Assembly: GCA_016125225.1 (NCBI GenBank)
Contig: WGME01000012.1
Span: forward strand, 1 to 64,000
Direction of reading: 5' to 3'
DNA length: 64,000 bases
From: a bacterium
Lineage (GTDB): Bacteria; Planctomycetota; Planctomycetia; Planctomycetales; Planctomycetaceae
In this document: one piece after another, positions 9,479 through 20,214 of the stretch
Layout of the letters: every line of letters starts with the position of its first letter
How positions within the stretch are numbered: position 1 is the stretch's first letter
Translations under genes and position numbers: made by a program
The notes under the pieces: generated by a model
Seen by the model: the letters and a program-made list of their open reading frames with translations, nothing else
The model's database searches: none
Told to the model about the DNA's origin: nothing

Positions 9479-10675
9479 ATGTGCAGCCGCATGAACTGGT
9501 CGAAACAAGTCCAGCAACCGACTGCTACGGACAGAGATGTTCGTGGAGGGCTACAGCGCTTTGCTGTGGCTGCCATGCTGTTGTGTGCGGTGGCGGGTTG
9601 CCGAACGGGGCCACGCGGGCAGGTTTTCAGCTATCGCAATCTGCCGCAGAACTATGTGGCCGCCAAGCGTGAAAACGCACAGGTGATCAACCTGTCAGGG
9701 TTGGCCAGTGCCGCTCCCAACAGTGCCGTCATCGGGCCGGGAGACGTGCTGGACGTTACAATTACTACGGGCCTCAGTCAGAACGATGTGGTTCCGATTC
9801 CCGTTCGCGTGCATGAAGATGGCATGGCGAACGTGCCGATTGTCGGACCCGTTCCTGTGGCCGGACTCGAACCGGAAGCTGCTGAAGCCGCGATTGCCGC
9901 AGCCTGTATTCAGCGTCAGTACTATCGCAGTCCGCATGTAACCGTCACCATGAAAAAGCAGCGGGTCAACCGCGTGATGGTGGTTGGTGGCGTGAAAGAA
10001 CCCGGAGTTTATGAACTGCCCAGTGGCAACAGTGATCTCCTGGCGGCCCTGGTGGCTGCGAAAGGGCTCGCGAATGATGCCGGGACCGAAGTGGAAATTC
10101 GAAATCCCACGGCGGCTGTGTCTCCCGGTGCTCCGAACCTGCCTCCCATCGCGGGTGACAGTCCAGATGGTATCGACCAGGTCAATCACAACTGGAGCAG
10201 TCCTACCGTGGCAGCCACTCCCACGGGGAGTAGTTCGCTGCAGTCTCTCAAAGTCGATCTCGTCTCCGCGACCCGAGAAGGCCGAGGCGGATATAAAATC
10301 TCGGATGGCGCTGTGGTGATGGTGGAAAAACGTGATCCCGAGCCGTTGCATGTTATCGGTCTGGTTCATAAGCCCAATCGTTATGAATTCCCGATTGGTG
10401 AAGACCTGCGGTTGCTGGATGCACTCGCTCTGGCTGGTGGAACGGCATCGCCCGTGGCCAGCAAAATTTATGTCATTCGCAAGCAGCCCAATGGCGAACA
10501 GACTTTTGTGGTCAATGTGACCATTACCGAAGCTAAAGAAAATGCCAGTGCTAACATTCGATTGTCGCCAGGCGACATCGTCAGTGTGGAAAAGACTCCG
10601 GCAACGGTGATGTACGACGTCCTGAAGTTCGTCCGCTTCGGTTTAACCGGTTCGGTGCCACTTCTGGGCTTGTAG
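9479..10675 (+). CDS. Wza-like polysaccharide export lipoprotein
   Basis: 398 residues. A hydrophobic stretch ends in a lipobox AVAGC with Cys41 as the probable lipidated residue, so the protein should be anchored to the outer membrane. It has a Poly_export segment (AVIGPGDVLDVTI, GMANVPIVGPVPVAGLEPEAAEAAI) and SLBB-type segments (MVVGGVKEPGVYELPSGNSDLLAAL and HVIGLVHKPNRYEFPIGEDLRLLDALALAGG). Expected role is the channel for capsular or exopolysaccharide export. The gene is 36 bp upstream of the autokinase gene on the same strand, the usual order in such clusters. A methionine four codons in (9491) is an alternative start; no strong ribosome binding site is visible for either. Confidence 0.9.
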   Translation: MCSRMNWSKQVQQPTATDRDVRGGLQRFAVAAMLLCAVAGCRTGPRGQVFSYRNLPQNYVAAKRENAQVINLSGLASAAPNSAVIGPGDVLDVTITTGLSQNDVVPIPVRVHEDGMANVPIVGPVPVAGLEPEAAEAAIAAACIQRQYYRSPHVTVTMKKQRVNRVMVVGGVKEPGVYELPSGNSDLLAALVAAKGLANDAGTEVEIRNPTAAVSPGAPNLPPIAGDSPDGIDQVNHNWSSPTVAATPTGSSSLQSLKVDLVSATREGRGGYKISDGAVVMVEKRDPEPLHVIGLVHKPNRYEFPIGEDLRLLDALALAGGTASPVASKIYVIRKQPNGEQTFVVNVTITEAKENASANIRLSPGDIVSVEKTPATVMYDVLKFVRFGLTGSVPLLGL

Positions 10676-10711
10676 TGCTCGACAAGTTTTTTGCGGCAGA
10701 TGTGAACCAGC

Positions 10712-12994
10712 ATGGATGATGGTCTCAACAACAATTCCAGTCATCACTCCACCATGCTAACAGAGGCGTTACGCTTCCTGCATGTGGTGAGGCTGCGTCG
10801 CTGGACATTGGTGTTATGCTTGGCAATGGCCGGCGGACTCGGTGCAGCCTATTACGTTGTCGCCGAGCGGACTTATGAATCCGCCGCTGATGTGCTGGTG
10901 CTGCAGACCTCCAGTAATGTGCTGGAACATAAAGATAGCAATCCGCAGTCCATTCAAAACCTGATTCCCACGTATCAGAAGGTGTTGCTGAGCGATGCCG
11001 TTGTGGAAGGGGCCATCAAGAATCTTCCCACGAAGCACCGGCATATGCTGACTGGTGTCGGCCGAGCCAAATGGGCCGATGCCTTGCGATCGGGTTTGAG
11101 TGTCTCGGCCGCTCGCATGACGAACGTGCTGACGGTGCGCTATCAATCAAACGACCCGGAGACGGCAGCCTTCGTGGTCAGCAGCGTGCTGGATTCCTAT
11201 CTGGATTTCATGCGGTCGACCCATCAGAACTCTTCCAAAGAAACTTTGAGTGTCTTAACGCGGGAAAAGGAAGAACTCGAGACGCAACTGGCCGCAAAGT
11301 CGACGGAACTTTCGACCTTGAAGAGCCAGATTGGCATCTTGCTCGGCGATGGCAGTTCCGATAACTCGAACTCGCATGTCCTCGCCGAGCGAACTCGGCA
11401 GTTGAATCTCACGCTCACTCAAGCGGTCGAGAAAACGGCGCAGGCCCGGGGCTTTTTTGAAGCGGTGACCTACGCTTTGCAGAATGGCGGCGACATTCAA
11501 CAGTTCCTGATCGAAGCCGAGGGGGGCGTGGGTCGCAGTGTCTTGGCCAAGGAACTTGGGCTCGATACTCAAGACAGCGCCGTCATGGCACGGTTCGAGC
11601 AGCAACTGCAGACCGACGAACTCAACCTGCAGGTGATGTTGACGAAACTGGGCCCGGCTCACCCTGAAGTGATTGCTTTGCAGGAACGCATTACTAGTAC
11701 CCAGCAATATCTGACGAACCGTAACCAGGCCGTCATTGAACGCTTCAAGCAACTGCGGACAACGGAACTGGGACCGCGGCTTTTACAGATGGCCCAGCAA
11801 CGTCTGCTGCAGGCTCAGGCGCATGAGAACACTTTGCGGCAACAGTTTGACATGGCACATTCCGCGGCACTTGCCATGAACACCCAACTGGCCGGACTGG
11901 AACGTCTGGAAGGTGATGTTCAGCGCATGCAGGCGTACTATGAGTTGGTTCTCGACCGCATCAAAGATGTCGACCTGGGGGCTGATGACGGATTGCGGAT
12001 TCGAGTTGTCAGTGAACCGCGAGTGTTGCGTCAGCCGGTCTCACCCAAGCTCTCATCGACAATCATCATGAGCGCATTGCTTGGTACCGTGAGCGGCTTA
12101 GGTCTCATTTATCTGCGTGATGCCATCGATGATCGGTTCAAGTCGCCGGAAGAATTGCAGTCTCAACTCGGTCTGCCGGTGCTCTCGATGATTCGACAAA
12201 TGCCCCAGATCGAAGGGGAAGGGATTCGCAAGGTCTTTACGTTTATCAAACCCAATGCCGCCGAAGTCGAATGCTTCCGGACATTGCGGTCGGCGATTTC
12301 CTTCTGTCCCGGTTCCACGCAGCGACTGGTTGTCACGAGTACGGAACCTGGCGATGGCAAGACGACAACGCTCGCCAACCTGGCCGTGGCGTTTGCTCAG
12401 GCTGGTCGCAAAACATTGCTGATCGATGCCGACCTGCGCCGCCCCGGAATGACGCAGATGCTGGAGATGAAAGGGCAGTCGGGACTTTCGCAAGTCTTGC
12501 GAGATAGCCGCCCCGTCGATGTTAGTTGCCTCGAAAATATTTTCAATCTCGGCCAGGAAAATCTGGATGTGATGCCTTCCGGACCGCGTCCGGTGAACCC
12601 CTCGGAATTGCTGTCGACAGAACGGTTCAACGACATCATCGCCTGGGCTGAAACGATCTACGACCAGATCCTGATCGATGCCCCGCCGATTCTTGCCGTG
12701 GCAGACCCGGCCATCATCGGACGCATGGTGGATGCGGCTCTGGTGGTGATCCGGCCTGATAAGAATCGCCGACGCATGGTGATTCGTGCCGTACAAACCT
12801 ACGTGAATACCGGTGTCAATGTGCTCGGCATTGCGGTGAATCATCTGGCCGATGGTGGCTCCGCGGAATACGGTTACGGCTACGGATATGGCTACGGTTA
12901 CGGTTACGGCTACGGTCACGATGAGGTTGATGCCGACTCGCCCGATGCCGAGCCTTATGAACCCGCTACCACACCGTATCGAGCCGCCGCCTGA
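10712..12994 (+). CDS. Wzz/Wzc-type polysaccharide tyrosine autokinase
   Basis: 760 residues. Residues about 15-110 contain a Wzz-type chain-length domain with a first membrane segment (LVLCLAMAGGLGAAYYVV). A long coiled-coil region runs to about 440, and a second membrane segment follows (IIMSALLGTVSGLGLIYL). The C-terminal BY-kinase domain has the Walker A EPGDGKTTTLANLA (about residues 546-558), Walker A' LLIDADLRRP and Walker B ILIDAPP. The tail contains eight Tyr-Gly repeats, matching the tyrosine cluster that BY-kinases autophosphorylate. It probably controls export and chain length with the Wza-like protein upstream and the O-antigen ligase downstream. Confidence 0.92.
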   Translation: MDDGLNNNSSHHSTMLTEALRFLHVVRLRRWTLVLCLAMAGGLGAAYYVVAERTYESAADVLVLQTSSNVLEHKDSNPQSIQNLIPTYQKVLLSDAVVEGAIKNLPTKHRHMLTGVGRAKWADALRSGLSVSAARMTNVLTVRYQSNDPETAAFVVSSVLDSYLDFMRSTHQNSSKETLSVLTREKEELETQLAAKSTELSTLKSQIGILLGDGSSDNSNSHVLAERTRQLNLTLTQAVEKTAQARGFFEAVTYALQNGGDIQQFLIEAEGGVGRSVLAKELGLDTQDSAVMARFEQQLQTDELNLQVMLTKLGPAHPEVIALQERITSTQQYLTNRNQAVIERFKQLRTTELGPRLLQMAQQRLLQAQAHENTLRQQFDMAHSAALAMNTQLAGLERLEGDVQRMQAYYELVLDRIKDVDLGADDGLRIRVVSEPRVLRQPVSPKLSSTIIMSALLGTVSGLGLIYLRDAIDDRFKSPEELQSQLGLPVLSMIRQMPQIEGEGIRKVFTFIKPNAAEVECFRTLRSAISFCPGSTQRLVVTSTEPGDGKTTTLANLAVAFAQAGRKTLLIDADLRRPGMTQMLEMKGQSGLSQVLRDSRPVDVSCLENIFNLGQENLDVMPSGPRPVNPSELLSTERFNDIIAWAETIYDQILIDAPPILAVADPAIIGRMVDAALVVIRPDKNRRRMVIRAVQTYVNTGVNVLGIAVNHLADGGSAEYGYGYGYGYGYGYGYGHDEVDADSPDAEPYEPATTPYRAAA
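12869..12916 (+). repeat. In-frame hexanucleotide repeat coding (Tyr-Gly)8
   Basis: Eight units of the pattern TAY-GGN in a row, encoding Tyr-Gly eight times, followed by His-Asp-Glu. The units differ at third positions (GGT, GGC, GGA). It lies in the autokinase C-terminal tail, where phosphorylatable tyrosines are expected. Confidence 0.95.
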
Positions 12995-13051
12995 AATGAT
13001 GCGGCTGAGGAGACACCCGACGACTTTGTCGAGTGGCAGGCCTGAGGATCG

Positions 13052-15721
13052 ATGATGTCACGACCTACCCATCGCTCCTCGCGTCGTCACTCTGCCACCG
13101 GTTTCCAGATCCATGCGGTCACGGAACGTTCCGATTTCCTGTTGACCTTGGTCGATGTCGGTTTGTATGCCCCGCTGGTCCTGGTGCCGATGTCGCTGGG
13201 GGGGCGATTGCCCATGGGGCATCTCAGCCTGACCTTGGGAGCACTCTGGGCGGCGGGCTGCTGGATTCTGCGACAGATCGTTCGGGCCGATGGACGATGG
13301 AGCCCGAGTCGCACCGAGCTATTATGGCTCGTGGGAATCGTGTTCACGCTGTTCCAGATGACCCCGCTGCCGGGCTCACTGCTGGCAGCGATCAGCCCGC
13401 AGCAACAAAACCTGCTGGGCCCCTGGCAAACAGGTGAGTTCGCGTCCATAGGGTTGGGCCCTTGGTCGACGTTGTCGTTGAATCCCGCGGGGACGGCCAC
13501 CGGATTGGCCTTGTTCCTGGGCTACGCTCTCTGGTTTCAGATTGCCTACCAGCGCTGGCAGACGCAGGATGATTTGGATCAGGCCCTGCAGCGAGTGCTG
13601 GTGATCATCACCACGACGGCTGCTTTCGGGCTGCTGCAATATGTGTTCGACAACGGGAAGTTCTTCTGGTTTTTTGAACATCCGCAACAAACGACCTCGG
13701 GGTGTACGCACGGGCCTTTCATCTGCCGAAACCATTTTGCCGAATTTCTCGCTCTCGGTGTGGGACCATTTTTGTGGTTCTGGGTCCGTTCAAACCAGTC
13801 GGACAGTCAGGCCGCGACTACACAACAAACCGGTTGGCAAACGCCTGCGACAGGGCCCTCTGTCAGGACCGGTCTGGCCATTGCCGGGCTGGCTTTGGTG
13901 GTGCTGACGGCCTTGCTCACATTGTCACGCGGCGGATCATTGGCCGTGGGCATCGCGGGGTTTGTCACGCTGCTGGCATTGCTGCGAACAGGTCAGGTGA
14001 GTGCCCGATTCCTGCTGGGGTTATCCGCCTGCGGACTCGTTATGGGCATCGTGTTCGCCATGACGAGCTACGAGTCCCTCGCGCGGCGTGTCGATGTGAT
14101 CGACAATCAGTCTCGCTTCGAGATCTGGGCGGCGAATTGGAAACTCTTTCAGCAGTTTCCCTTATCGGGCACCGGCATTGGTACGCATGCCGCGGCGCAT
14201 CAGTTGGTGATCGATCGGGGTGCGTCGCGCAAAATTTTCACGCATGCTGAATCGTGTTACATGCAGATTGCCTCGGAAACGGGGAGTGTAGGACTGGTGC
14301 TGTTGGGGGCTACCATACTCCTGGTGTTATCGTGGATTGTGCGTGTGCTGTGGCGATCGAATGATCCGCGTCAAACCGCCTTTGCCGCCGCTTTGTTAGG
14401 GAGCTGCGTGGCGACCGGAGTCCACGCCGTCTTTGATTTCATCTGGTACATTCCCGGTTGTGTTGTGATGCTGTTGCCACAACTGGTGATGGCCAGCCGG
14501 CTGTCTCAATTGGCCACTCGACCAGCTCACACGGGATGGAAGATGCCCAAGTTCGTGTGGCTGGGAACTGGTGGTACGGTGACCGCCGTGGGATTGTGGA
14601 TGCTGGCGATTCAACTGCCTGCCCTGTCGGCTCAACCTTTGAATCTTCGCTATCAATGGCTGACCTATCAGGCACCTCAGGCGACGGAAGACGAGGCGGA
14701 CGAAGATTACCGCCTGCAACAACAAGTCGAGCGAGCCAAGACCGCCGTGCGGGCCATGAAAGCGCAGCCCGAGTCATCGACGTTACAAGCCATCGCGGCC
14801 TATCAATATCTGAAGATGTTCGATCTCAAACAGTCGCGAAGTGACTTGCCCATGTCGCTACTGCAACTCAGAGATACGGTGCAGGTCTCCGAGTTCGCAT
14901 CGGTTGAGGAAGCGCGGGCCTGGCTTGATAACGCGTGTGGCAAGAACAGCCGACTGCTCGATGCCGCCTGGAATGCCGCCCGCAAGGCGGTGCAGGAATC
15001 TCCGTTGGAAGGTGCGGCCTACCTCACTCTGGCAGAACTCAGCTTCCGCTATGACACGACTGGGGAACTCCGCGAGAAACTGATTCAACAGGCTTTGCAT
15101 GTCCGGCCGTATCATGCCGAAATCCGTTATACTGCGGGAGAAGAAGCCCTGCTGGCGGGTGATGAAGCGCGGGCGATCGAACTCTGGCGTGATGTCTTCG
15201 CCATCGGAGGCAGCTATCCGCTGCGGATCGGCCGGGTGCTGGCAGCAGTGAAGCCTGCGGAATTCTTTCTGACCGAGTTTCAGCCCGACTATGCCGCGTG
15301 CCAGCAGATCTATGAAGTCTATCAGGAGTCCGGTCAGACTACGGAGGCGGCTGCCATGCTGCAGGCGGTCGCGGTCGCCGCCATCGCTCAAGCCCGCCAG
15401 TCCGAAGATGATGTCGCCGCACGCGCCTGGATTGCCGCCGCCGATGCCTATACCAAGCTGGGACGCCCCGACGCGGCTTTGCAGACCCTGCTGGCGGGAG
15501 CGGATCAATTGCCTCATCACTGGCGACTGCGGGAAGCCCTGGGGAAAGAGCTTTACCATCAGGGACAGTTCGTCGCCGCGGCAGAACATCTCCGCTGGGT
15601 CTCACGTCATCGGCCCGATGATGTAGGGCTTCGTCAGTTGGCGGAAGACGCCCATCGGGAATCGCTAAAGGATTACCGAGCAACCAGTTCACAAGTGCTG
15701 CCCGCGAACTACGTGCGCTAG
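13052..15721 (+). CDS. O-antigen ligase/polymerase-like membrane protein with C-terminal TPR region
   Basis: 889 residues. About twelve hydrophobic segments lie in residues 25-525, including the Wzy_C-type core (LALVVLTALLTLSRGGSLAVGI, then FEIWAANWKLFQQFPLSGTGIGTHAAAH), typical of O-antigen ligase/polymerase proteins. From about residue 540 on, the protein is soluble and helical with TPR-like repeats (AYLTLAELSFRYDTTGEL, AAADAYTKLGRPDAAL, LGKELYHQGQFVAAAEHL). It follows the Wza and Wzc-like genes on the same strand, 57 bp after the latter, so polymerising or ligating the same polysaccharide is likely. GAGG lies upstream of the ATG. Its stop is only 9 bp from the convergent M24-like gene. Confidence 0.88.
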   Translation: MMSRPTHRSSRRHSATGFQIHAVTERSDFLLTLVDVGLYAPLVLVPMSLGGRLPMGHLSLTLGALWAAGCWILRQIVRADGRWSPSRTELLWLVGIVFTLFQMTPLPGSLLAAISPQQQNLLGPWQTGEFASIGLGPWSTLSLNPAGTATGLALFLGYALWFQIAYQRWQTQDDLDQALQRVLVIITTTAAFGLLQYVFDNGKFFWFFEHPQQTTSGCTHGPFICRNHFAEFLALGVGPFLWFWVRSNQSDSQAATTQQTGWQTPATGPSVRTGLAIAGLALVVLTALLTLSRGGSLAVGIAGFVTLLALLRTGQVSARFLLGLSACGLVMGIVFAMTSYESLARRVDVIDNQSRFEIWAANWKLFQQFPLSGTGIGTHAAAHQLVIDRGASRKIFTHAESCYMQIASETGSVGLVLLGATILLVLSWIVRVLWRSNDPRQTAFAAALLGSCVATGVHAVFDFIWYIPGCVVMLLPQLVMASRLSQLATRPAHTGWKMPKFVWLGTGGTVTAVGLWMLAIQLPALSAQPLNLRYQWLTYQAPQATEDEADEDYRLQQQVERAKTAVRAMKAQPESSTLQAIAAYQYLKMFDLKQSRSDLPMSLLQLRDTVQVSEFASVEEARAWLDNACGKNSRLLDAAWNAARKAVQESPLEGAAYLTLAELSFRYDTTGELREKLIQQALHVRPYHAEIRYTAGEEALLAGDEARAIELWRDVFAIGGSYPLRIGRVLAAVKPAEFFLTEFQPDYAACQQIYEVYQESGQTTEAAAMLQAVAVAAIAQARQSEDDVAARAWIAAADAYTKLGRPDAALQTLLAGADQLPHHWRLREALGKELYHQGQFVAAAEHLRWVSRHRPDDVGLRQLAEDAHRESLKDYRATSSQVLPANYVR

Positions 15722-15730
15722 ATTCGAGTA

Positions 15731-16909
15731 CTATTTCGCCGACGGACTTTCGGGCAAACTGAGAATGCCCGGCACATGCACGTTGGTGCCTTTGACAATC
15801 ACGGTGACCACGGGCCAGTCGGATGTCGGTGTGAGCAGGGTCGGACCTTGATCGGTAACCAGGACGCTGTCCCCCATCAACACCGGGCCGACGGACGGAT
15901 GCCAGAAAATCGGTGTCCCTGCCGTCAACTTGTATTCGCTGGTCGGCATCAATGGCACGCCGCCGTGTTCATACTCGATCAAGTCTGCCTGATCAGCGAG
16001 CCGCCATTCGTCGGCGGCTCCCGATTTGTCATAGATTCGATGGACTCGGTTCCAGACTTCGTACAGCTCCCAGCCCGACTGCGAGAAGAACATCCCGGTC
16101 GCGGCAATCAGGGCGGCTTGTTCGTAACTCTTCAAGAGATCGTGTGAGGGGTCAGCCAGGCAGACGGTGCGGGCGGCTCCCACATGCAATCCCTGAAAGC
16201 GACCCACTGCGGAAATCGTGCAGTACTTCAGTACCGGAGTCGCCGAGTGGGTCCAGTGACGGAAGCGTTGACCGCGGCCATCACCAATCACCTGCAGTCG
16301 CTGCGGCTGGACGCCATGCTTCATCAAACGATGCGACAATTCTCCGGCAATCTCGGATTCTTCCCGCCCGGAAACCAGCCCTCGGGCTGTGGCTTCCACC
16401 GCATGTGCCACCAGACGACCCGCCGTTTTCAGGCGTTGCAGGTCATACTCCGGCAGCGGCAGCCGCATCCCCTGCAGGTGCTCGTTGACATCAATGACGT
16501 GTTTCACCGCGACATCGCCGGCAACCCGGCGGCCGCGACACAGGTCTTGCAGCATCACCTGTCGGGGTTCAGTCCACGGGCGTTCTTTCAACTGAAAGCC
16601 GAGGCCGGAAACTTCATGTTCGAAGAGCATCGGCGTGTCGACGTTATTGCAGACGACCACGCGTGCTTCGGGGGTGATAAACAGCGAAGGCGAGCAGGTG
16701 GAACTGCCACACCGCTGGCCCATCCCTCCGGCCGTCATCCAGGCAAAATTGCCCGCGGTCTGGAGCAGCATGGCGGAGTACCCTTCCGCCCGCAGAAACT
16801 CGCTGATCATTTGATGACGCTGTGCGACAGCGGTCACACGCTCCAGATCGATGGTCGCAAACTCGGCGGATGACAATGGCACCGATTGCTCCAACGTGGC
16901 CAGCGACAT
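15731..16909 (-). CDS. M24 (Xaa-Pro aminopeptidase-like) fold protein, probably lacking metal sites
   Basis: 392 residues from the ATG at 16909, which has GAGGAAGG at a good distance; an in-frame GTG at 16936 is less likely. The N-terminal creatinase-like domain (LLQTAGNFAWMTAGG...) and the pita-bread C-terminal domain (LVAHAVEATARGLVSGREESEIAGEL) identify the M24 family. The five usual metal ligands (Asp, Asp, His, Glu, Glu) appear mostly missing: the first Asp site reads ISAVGRFQG, the second AARTV rather than DxTRT, and the two Glu sites read FWHPSVG and MGDSVLVT. A His remains in EYEHGGVP. It may be a pseudo-peptidase or a ligand-binding protein. It is convergent with the O-antigen gene. 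Confidence 0.8.
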   Translation of the reverse strand: MSLATLEQSVPLSSAEFATIDLERVTAVAQRHQMISEFLRAEGYSAMLLQTAGNFAWMTAGGMGQRCGSSTCSPSLFITPEARVVVCNNVDTPMLFEHEVSGLGFQLKERPWTEPRQVMLQDLCRGRRVAGDVAVKHVIDVNEHLQGMRLPLPEYDLQRLKTAGRLVAHAVEATARGLVSGREESEIAGELSHRLMKHGVQPQRLQVIGDGRGQRFRHWTHSATPVLKYCTISAVGRFQGLHVGAARTVCLADPSHDLLKSYEQAALIAATGMFFSQSGWELYEVWNRVHRIYDKSGAADEWRLADQADLIEYEHGGVPLMPTSEYKLTAGTPIFWHPSVGPVLMGDSVLVTDQGPTLLTPTSDWPVVTVIVKGTNVHVPGILSLPESPSAK

Positions 16910-17191
16910 AACGCCTTCCTCAGTGAGCGACAACACAACGAGAAAGTTCGCCGCAAATGTCGGACCGAACTTCCAGCGGTCAGCACAGTTTTCCTGCAGC
17001 GCAGTTGCGGAGGCGACAACCCCCTAAGCGACACCAGCCAATTGATCAATCAGAGACGAAATGAAACGGAGAAAATCCGATGAGAGCGACAATGTTTAAG
17101 TATATCATCGTTTCCTGGTGATTCCTACAATTCGCGAGTCGATCACGTTCAGAAGACGGGAAAATCTCTTCGCGACAGATTGAAAATTCAG

Positions 17192-17686
17192 ATGGCGCGT
17201 CACGAAGCCGACCGTGAAGACTTGTTTGCCGAAGCACGAGCTCTGGTTCGCCGTGCCGAATGGCTGAACGTTGCGGGAAGGCCGTTGACGCTGGTCGGTT
17301 GGCGGTCAACGGGTTGGCTGTCGATCTACCTGGGGCCTGATCTGATGTATCAGTTCGATGCGGGGGGACGCCTGCGACGAGCCTATGTCGCTGGGGAACT
17401 CTACCGTTCGCAAGGTGATACACTGGCTCGGTTGAATCGCGAACGAACGGCTGCGGAAACCACCCTCGTCCGCTACGATCTCGATACCACGCAGCTCTCG
17501 GAATTCCGGCAGCAGATGTTGAACGACCTGTCGCAACTGCTGGTGAATCTCACGGCGTCAAACGTGGCTCCCGAGCGTTGTGAGCCGGTGGACGATCCTG
17601 CAATTCTGGATGATCTGCAACGGGCCTGCCAGCAGATATCCATTGCCGATCCGTGGCTGGCCCCCGCGATCGCAGTTCGTCGCTAA
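17192..17686 (+). CDS. Conserved-looking protein of unknown function
   Basis: 164 residues from the ATG at 17192 (MARHEADREDLFAEARAL...); a TTG four codons earlier is also possible. No signal peptide or membrane segment is visible. The N-terminal half is mixed alpha/beta with LTLVGWRSTGWLSIYLGPDLMYQFDAGGRLRRAYV, which looks like a small beta sheet, and the C-terminal half is helical. I do not recognise the family. It is divergent from the M24-like gene and 48 bp upstream of the epimerase gene, so co-transcription with the latter is possible. Confidence 0.7.
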   Translation: MARHEADREDLFAEARALVRRAEWLNVAGRPLTLVGWRSTGWLSIYLGPDLMYQFDAGGRLRRAYVAGELYRSQGDTLARLNRERTAAETTLVRYDLDTTQLSEFRQQMLNDLSQLLVNLTASNVAPERCEPVDDPAILDDLQRACQQISIADPWLAPAIAVRR

Positions 17687-17734
17687 ACCCATGATCTCCG
17701 CGTAGCCCTGCGTCCGGGTAAGTTGAGAACCGTT

Positions 17735-18604
17735 ATGTCGTTACTGATTGTGGGATGTGGCTACCTCGGAACGCGGCTGGCCCGTCGTTGGCAGCAAACC
17801 GGGCAGGCTGTCTTTGTTACCACGCGTTCCGAAGAGCGAGCCGAGGAGTTTGCCGCCGAAGGCTGGTTGCCGATCGTTGCCGACATTTGCGACCCCGCGA
17901 GCCTGCAAGGACTTCCAGCGGTCGATGCCGTGGTCTTTGCTGTCGGTTACGATCGCACTGCCGGGCGAAGCCAGCAGGAAGTCTATGTCGATGGCTTTTC
18001 GCATGTGTTGCAGGTCATGTCCGAACGTTGCAAGCGGTTTGTCTATATCTCCAGCAGCAGCGTTTATGGCCAGCACGCAGGGGAGTGGGTCGATGAGGAT
18101 TCGCCCTGCGTTCCGAGTCAACCGGGCGGGCAATACTGTCTGCAGGCGGAACAGTTGCTCCAAGCTGTTTCTGCAGCGTCCGGATTCCAGGGTACCGTGC
18201 TACGACTGAGCGGCATCTATGGGCCCGGCCGGTTGTTGTCTCGGATTGACGCCTTGCAGCATGGCGAGCCACTCATGGGTTCGCCCGAGGCTTGGCTAAA
18301 TCTGATTCATGTCGAAGACGCGGTTTCGGTTTGCGTGGAGGTGCTTACGCGTGCGGCAACCAGTGCCGTCTATCTCGTCAGTGATCACGAACCGGTGCCA
18401 CGCGGTGATTACTACCGGCATCTCGCCAAATTGGTCGGTGCCCCAGAGCCGGTGTTTGATCCCAGTCAACCCGCACGACGCGGTGCCGGGGGGCTCAATA
18501 AGCGTTGCTCCAACCGACGGCTGGTCGAGGAGTTCGCGTTGAAATTTCGCTATCCGACCTACCGGGAAGGTCTGGTCGACGCGATTGGTGCCGCTCAGTC
18601 GTAG
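17735..18604 (+). CDS. NAD-dependent epimerase/dehydratase family protein (extended SDR, YeeZ-like)
   Basis: 289 residues from the ATG at 17735. The Rossmann dinucleotide motif is at the N terminus (LLIVGCGYLGTRLARRW). A second diagnostic element is VYISSSSVYGQ, with SSVYG being the conserved SDR strand around the catalytic Ser. The usual YxxxK catalytic pair is not clear; the corresponding segment reads YCLQAEQLL, so Tyr is present but the Lys is replaced by Glu. The C-terminal part (LRLSGIYGPGRLL, LNLIHVEDAV) is typical of atypical extended SDRs like YeeZ. Substrate is unknown. No nucleotide-sugar genes are directly adjacent. Confidence 0.85.
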   Translation: MSLLIVGCGYLGTRLARRWQQTGQAVFVTTRSEERAEEFAAEGWLPIVADICDPASLQGLPAVDAVVFAVGYDRTAGRSQQEVYVDGFSHVLQVMSERCKRFVYISSSSVYGQHAGEWVDEDSPCVPSQPGGQYCLQAEQLLQAVSAASGFQGTVLRLSGIYGPGRLLSRIDALQHGEPLMGSPEAWLNLIHVEDAVSVCVEVLTRAATSAVYLVSDHEPVPRGDYYRHLAKLVGAPEPVFDPSQPARRGAGGLNKRCSNRRLVEEFALKFRYPTYREGLVDAIGAAQS

Positions 18605-18837
18605 CGGTTGCCACCTTGCAGAATCGATACAACCTCTGCCAGACGACCAGTCCTGTGGGACAAAACCCTGCTGGTCAGCTTGTCAAACTCCTTTTTCTTC
18701 GCGGAGGGGATCTCTTCGCATGTTTCTTCTCTGCCACAAGAGCAATCGTGAGCTAGGTTTTCCGGATGGGATTGTGTCGCGCGGTCCCTCGAAGATGACC
18801 AACCTCACCGCGATTGAGACAGGAGTCGTTAATCCCC

Positions 18838-20163
<1,326 letters not shown>

Positions 20164-20214
20164 TGCTCATCCGTGGCAGAGATTGGTCCCTGCTGACTGC
20201 CGAGAAACCTAGCT

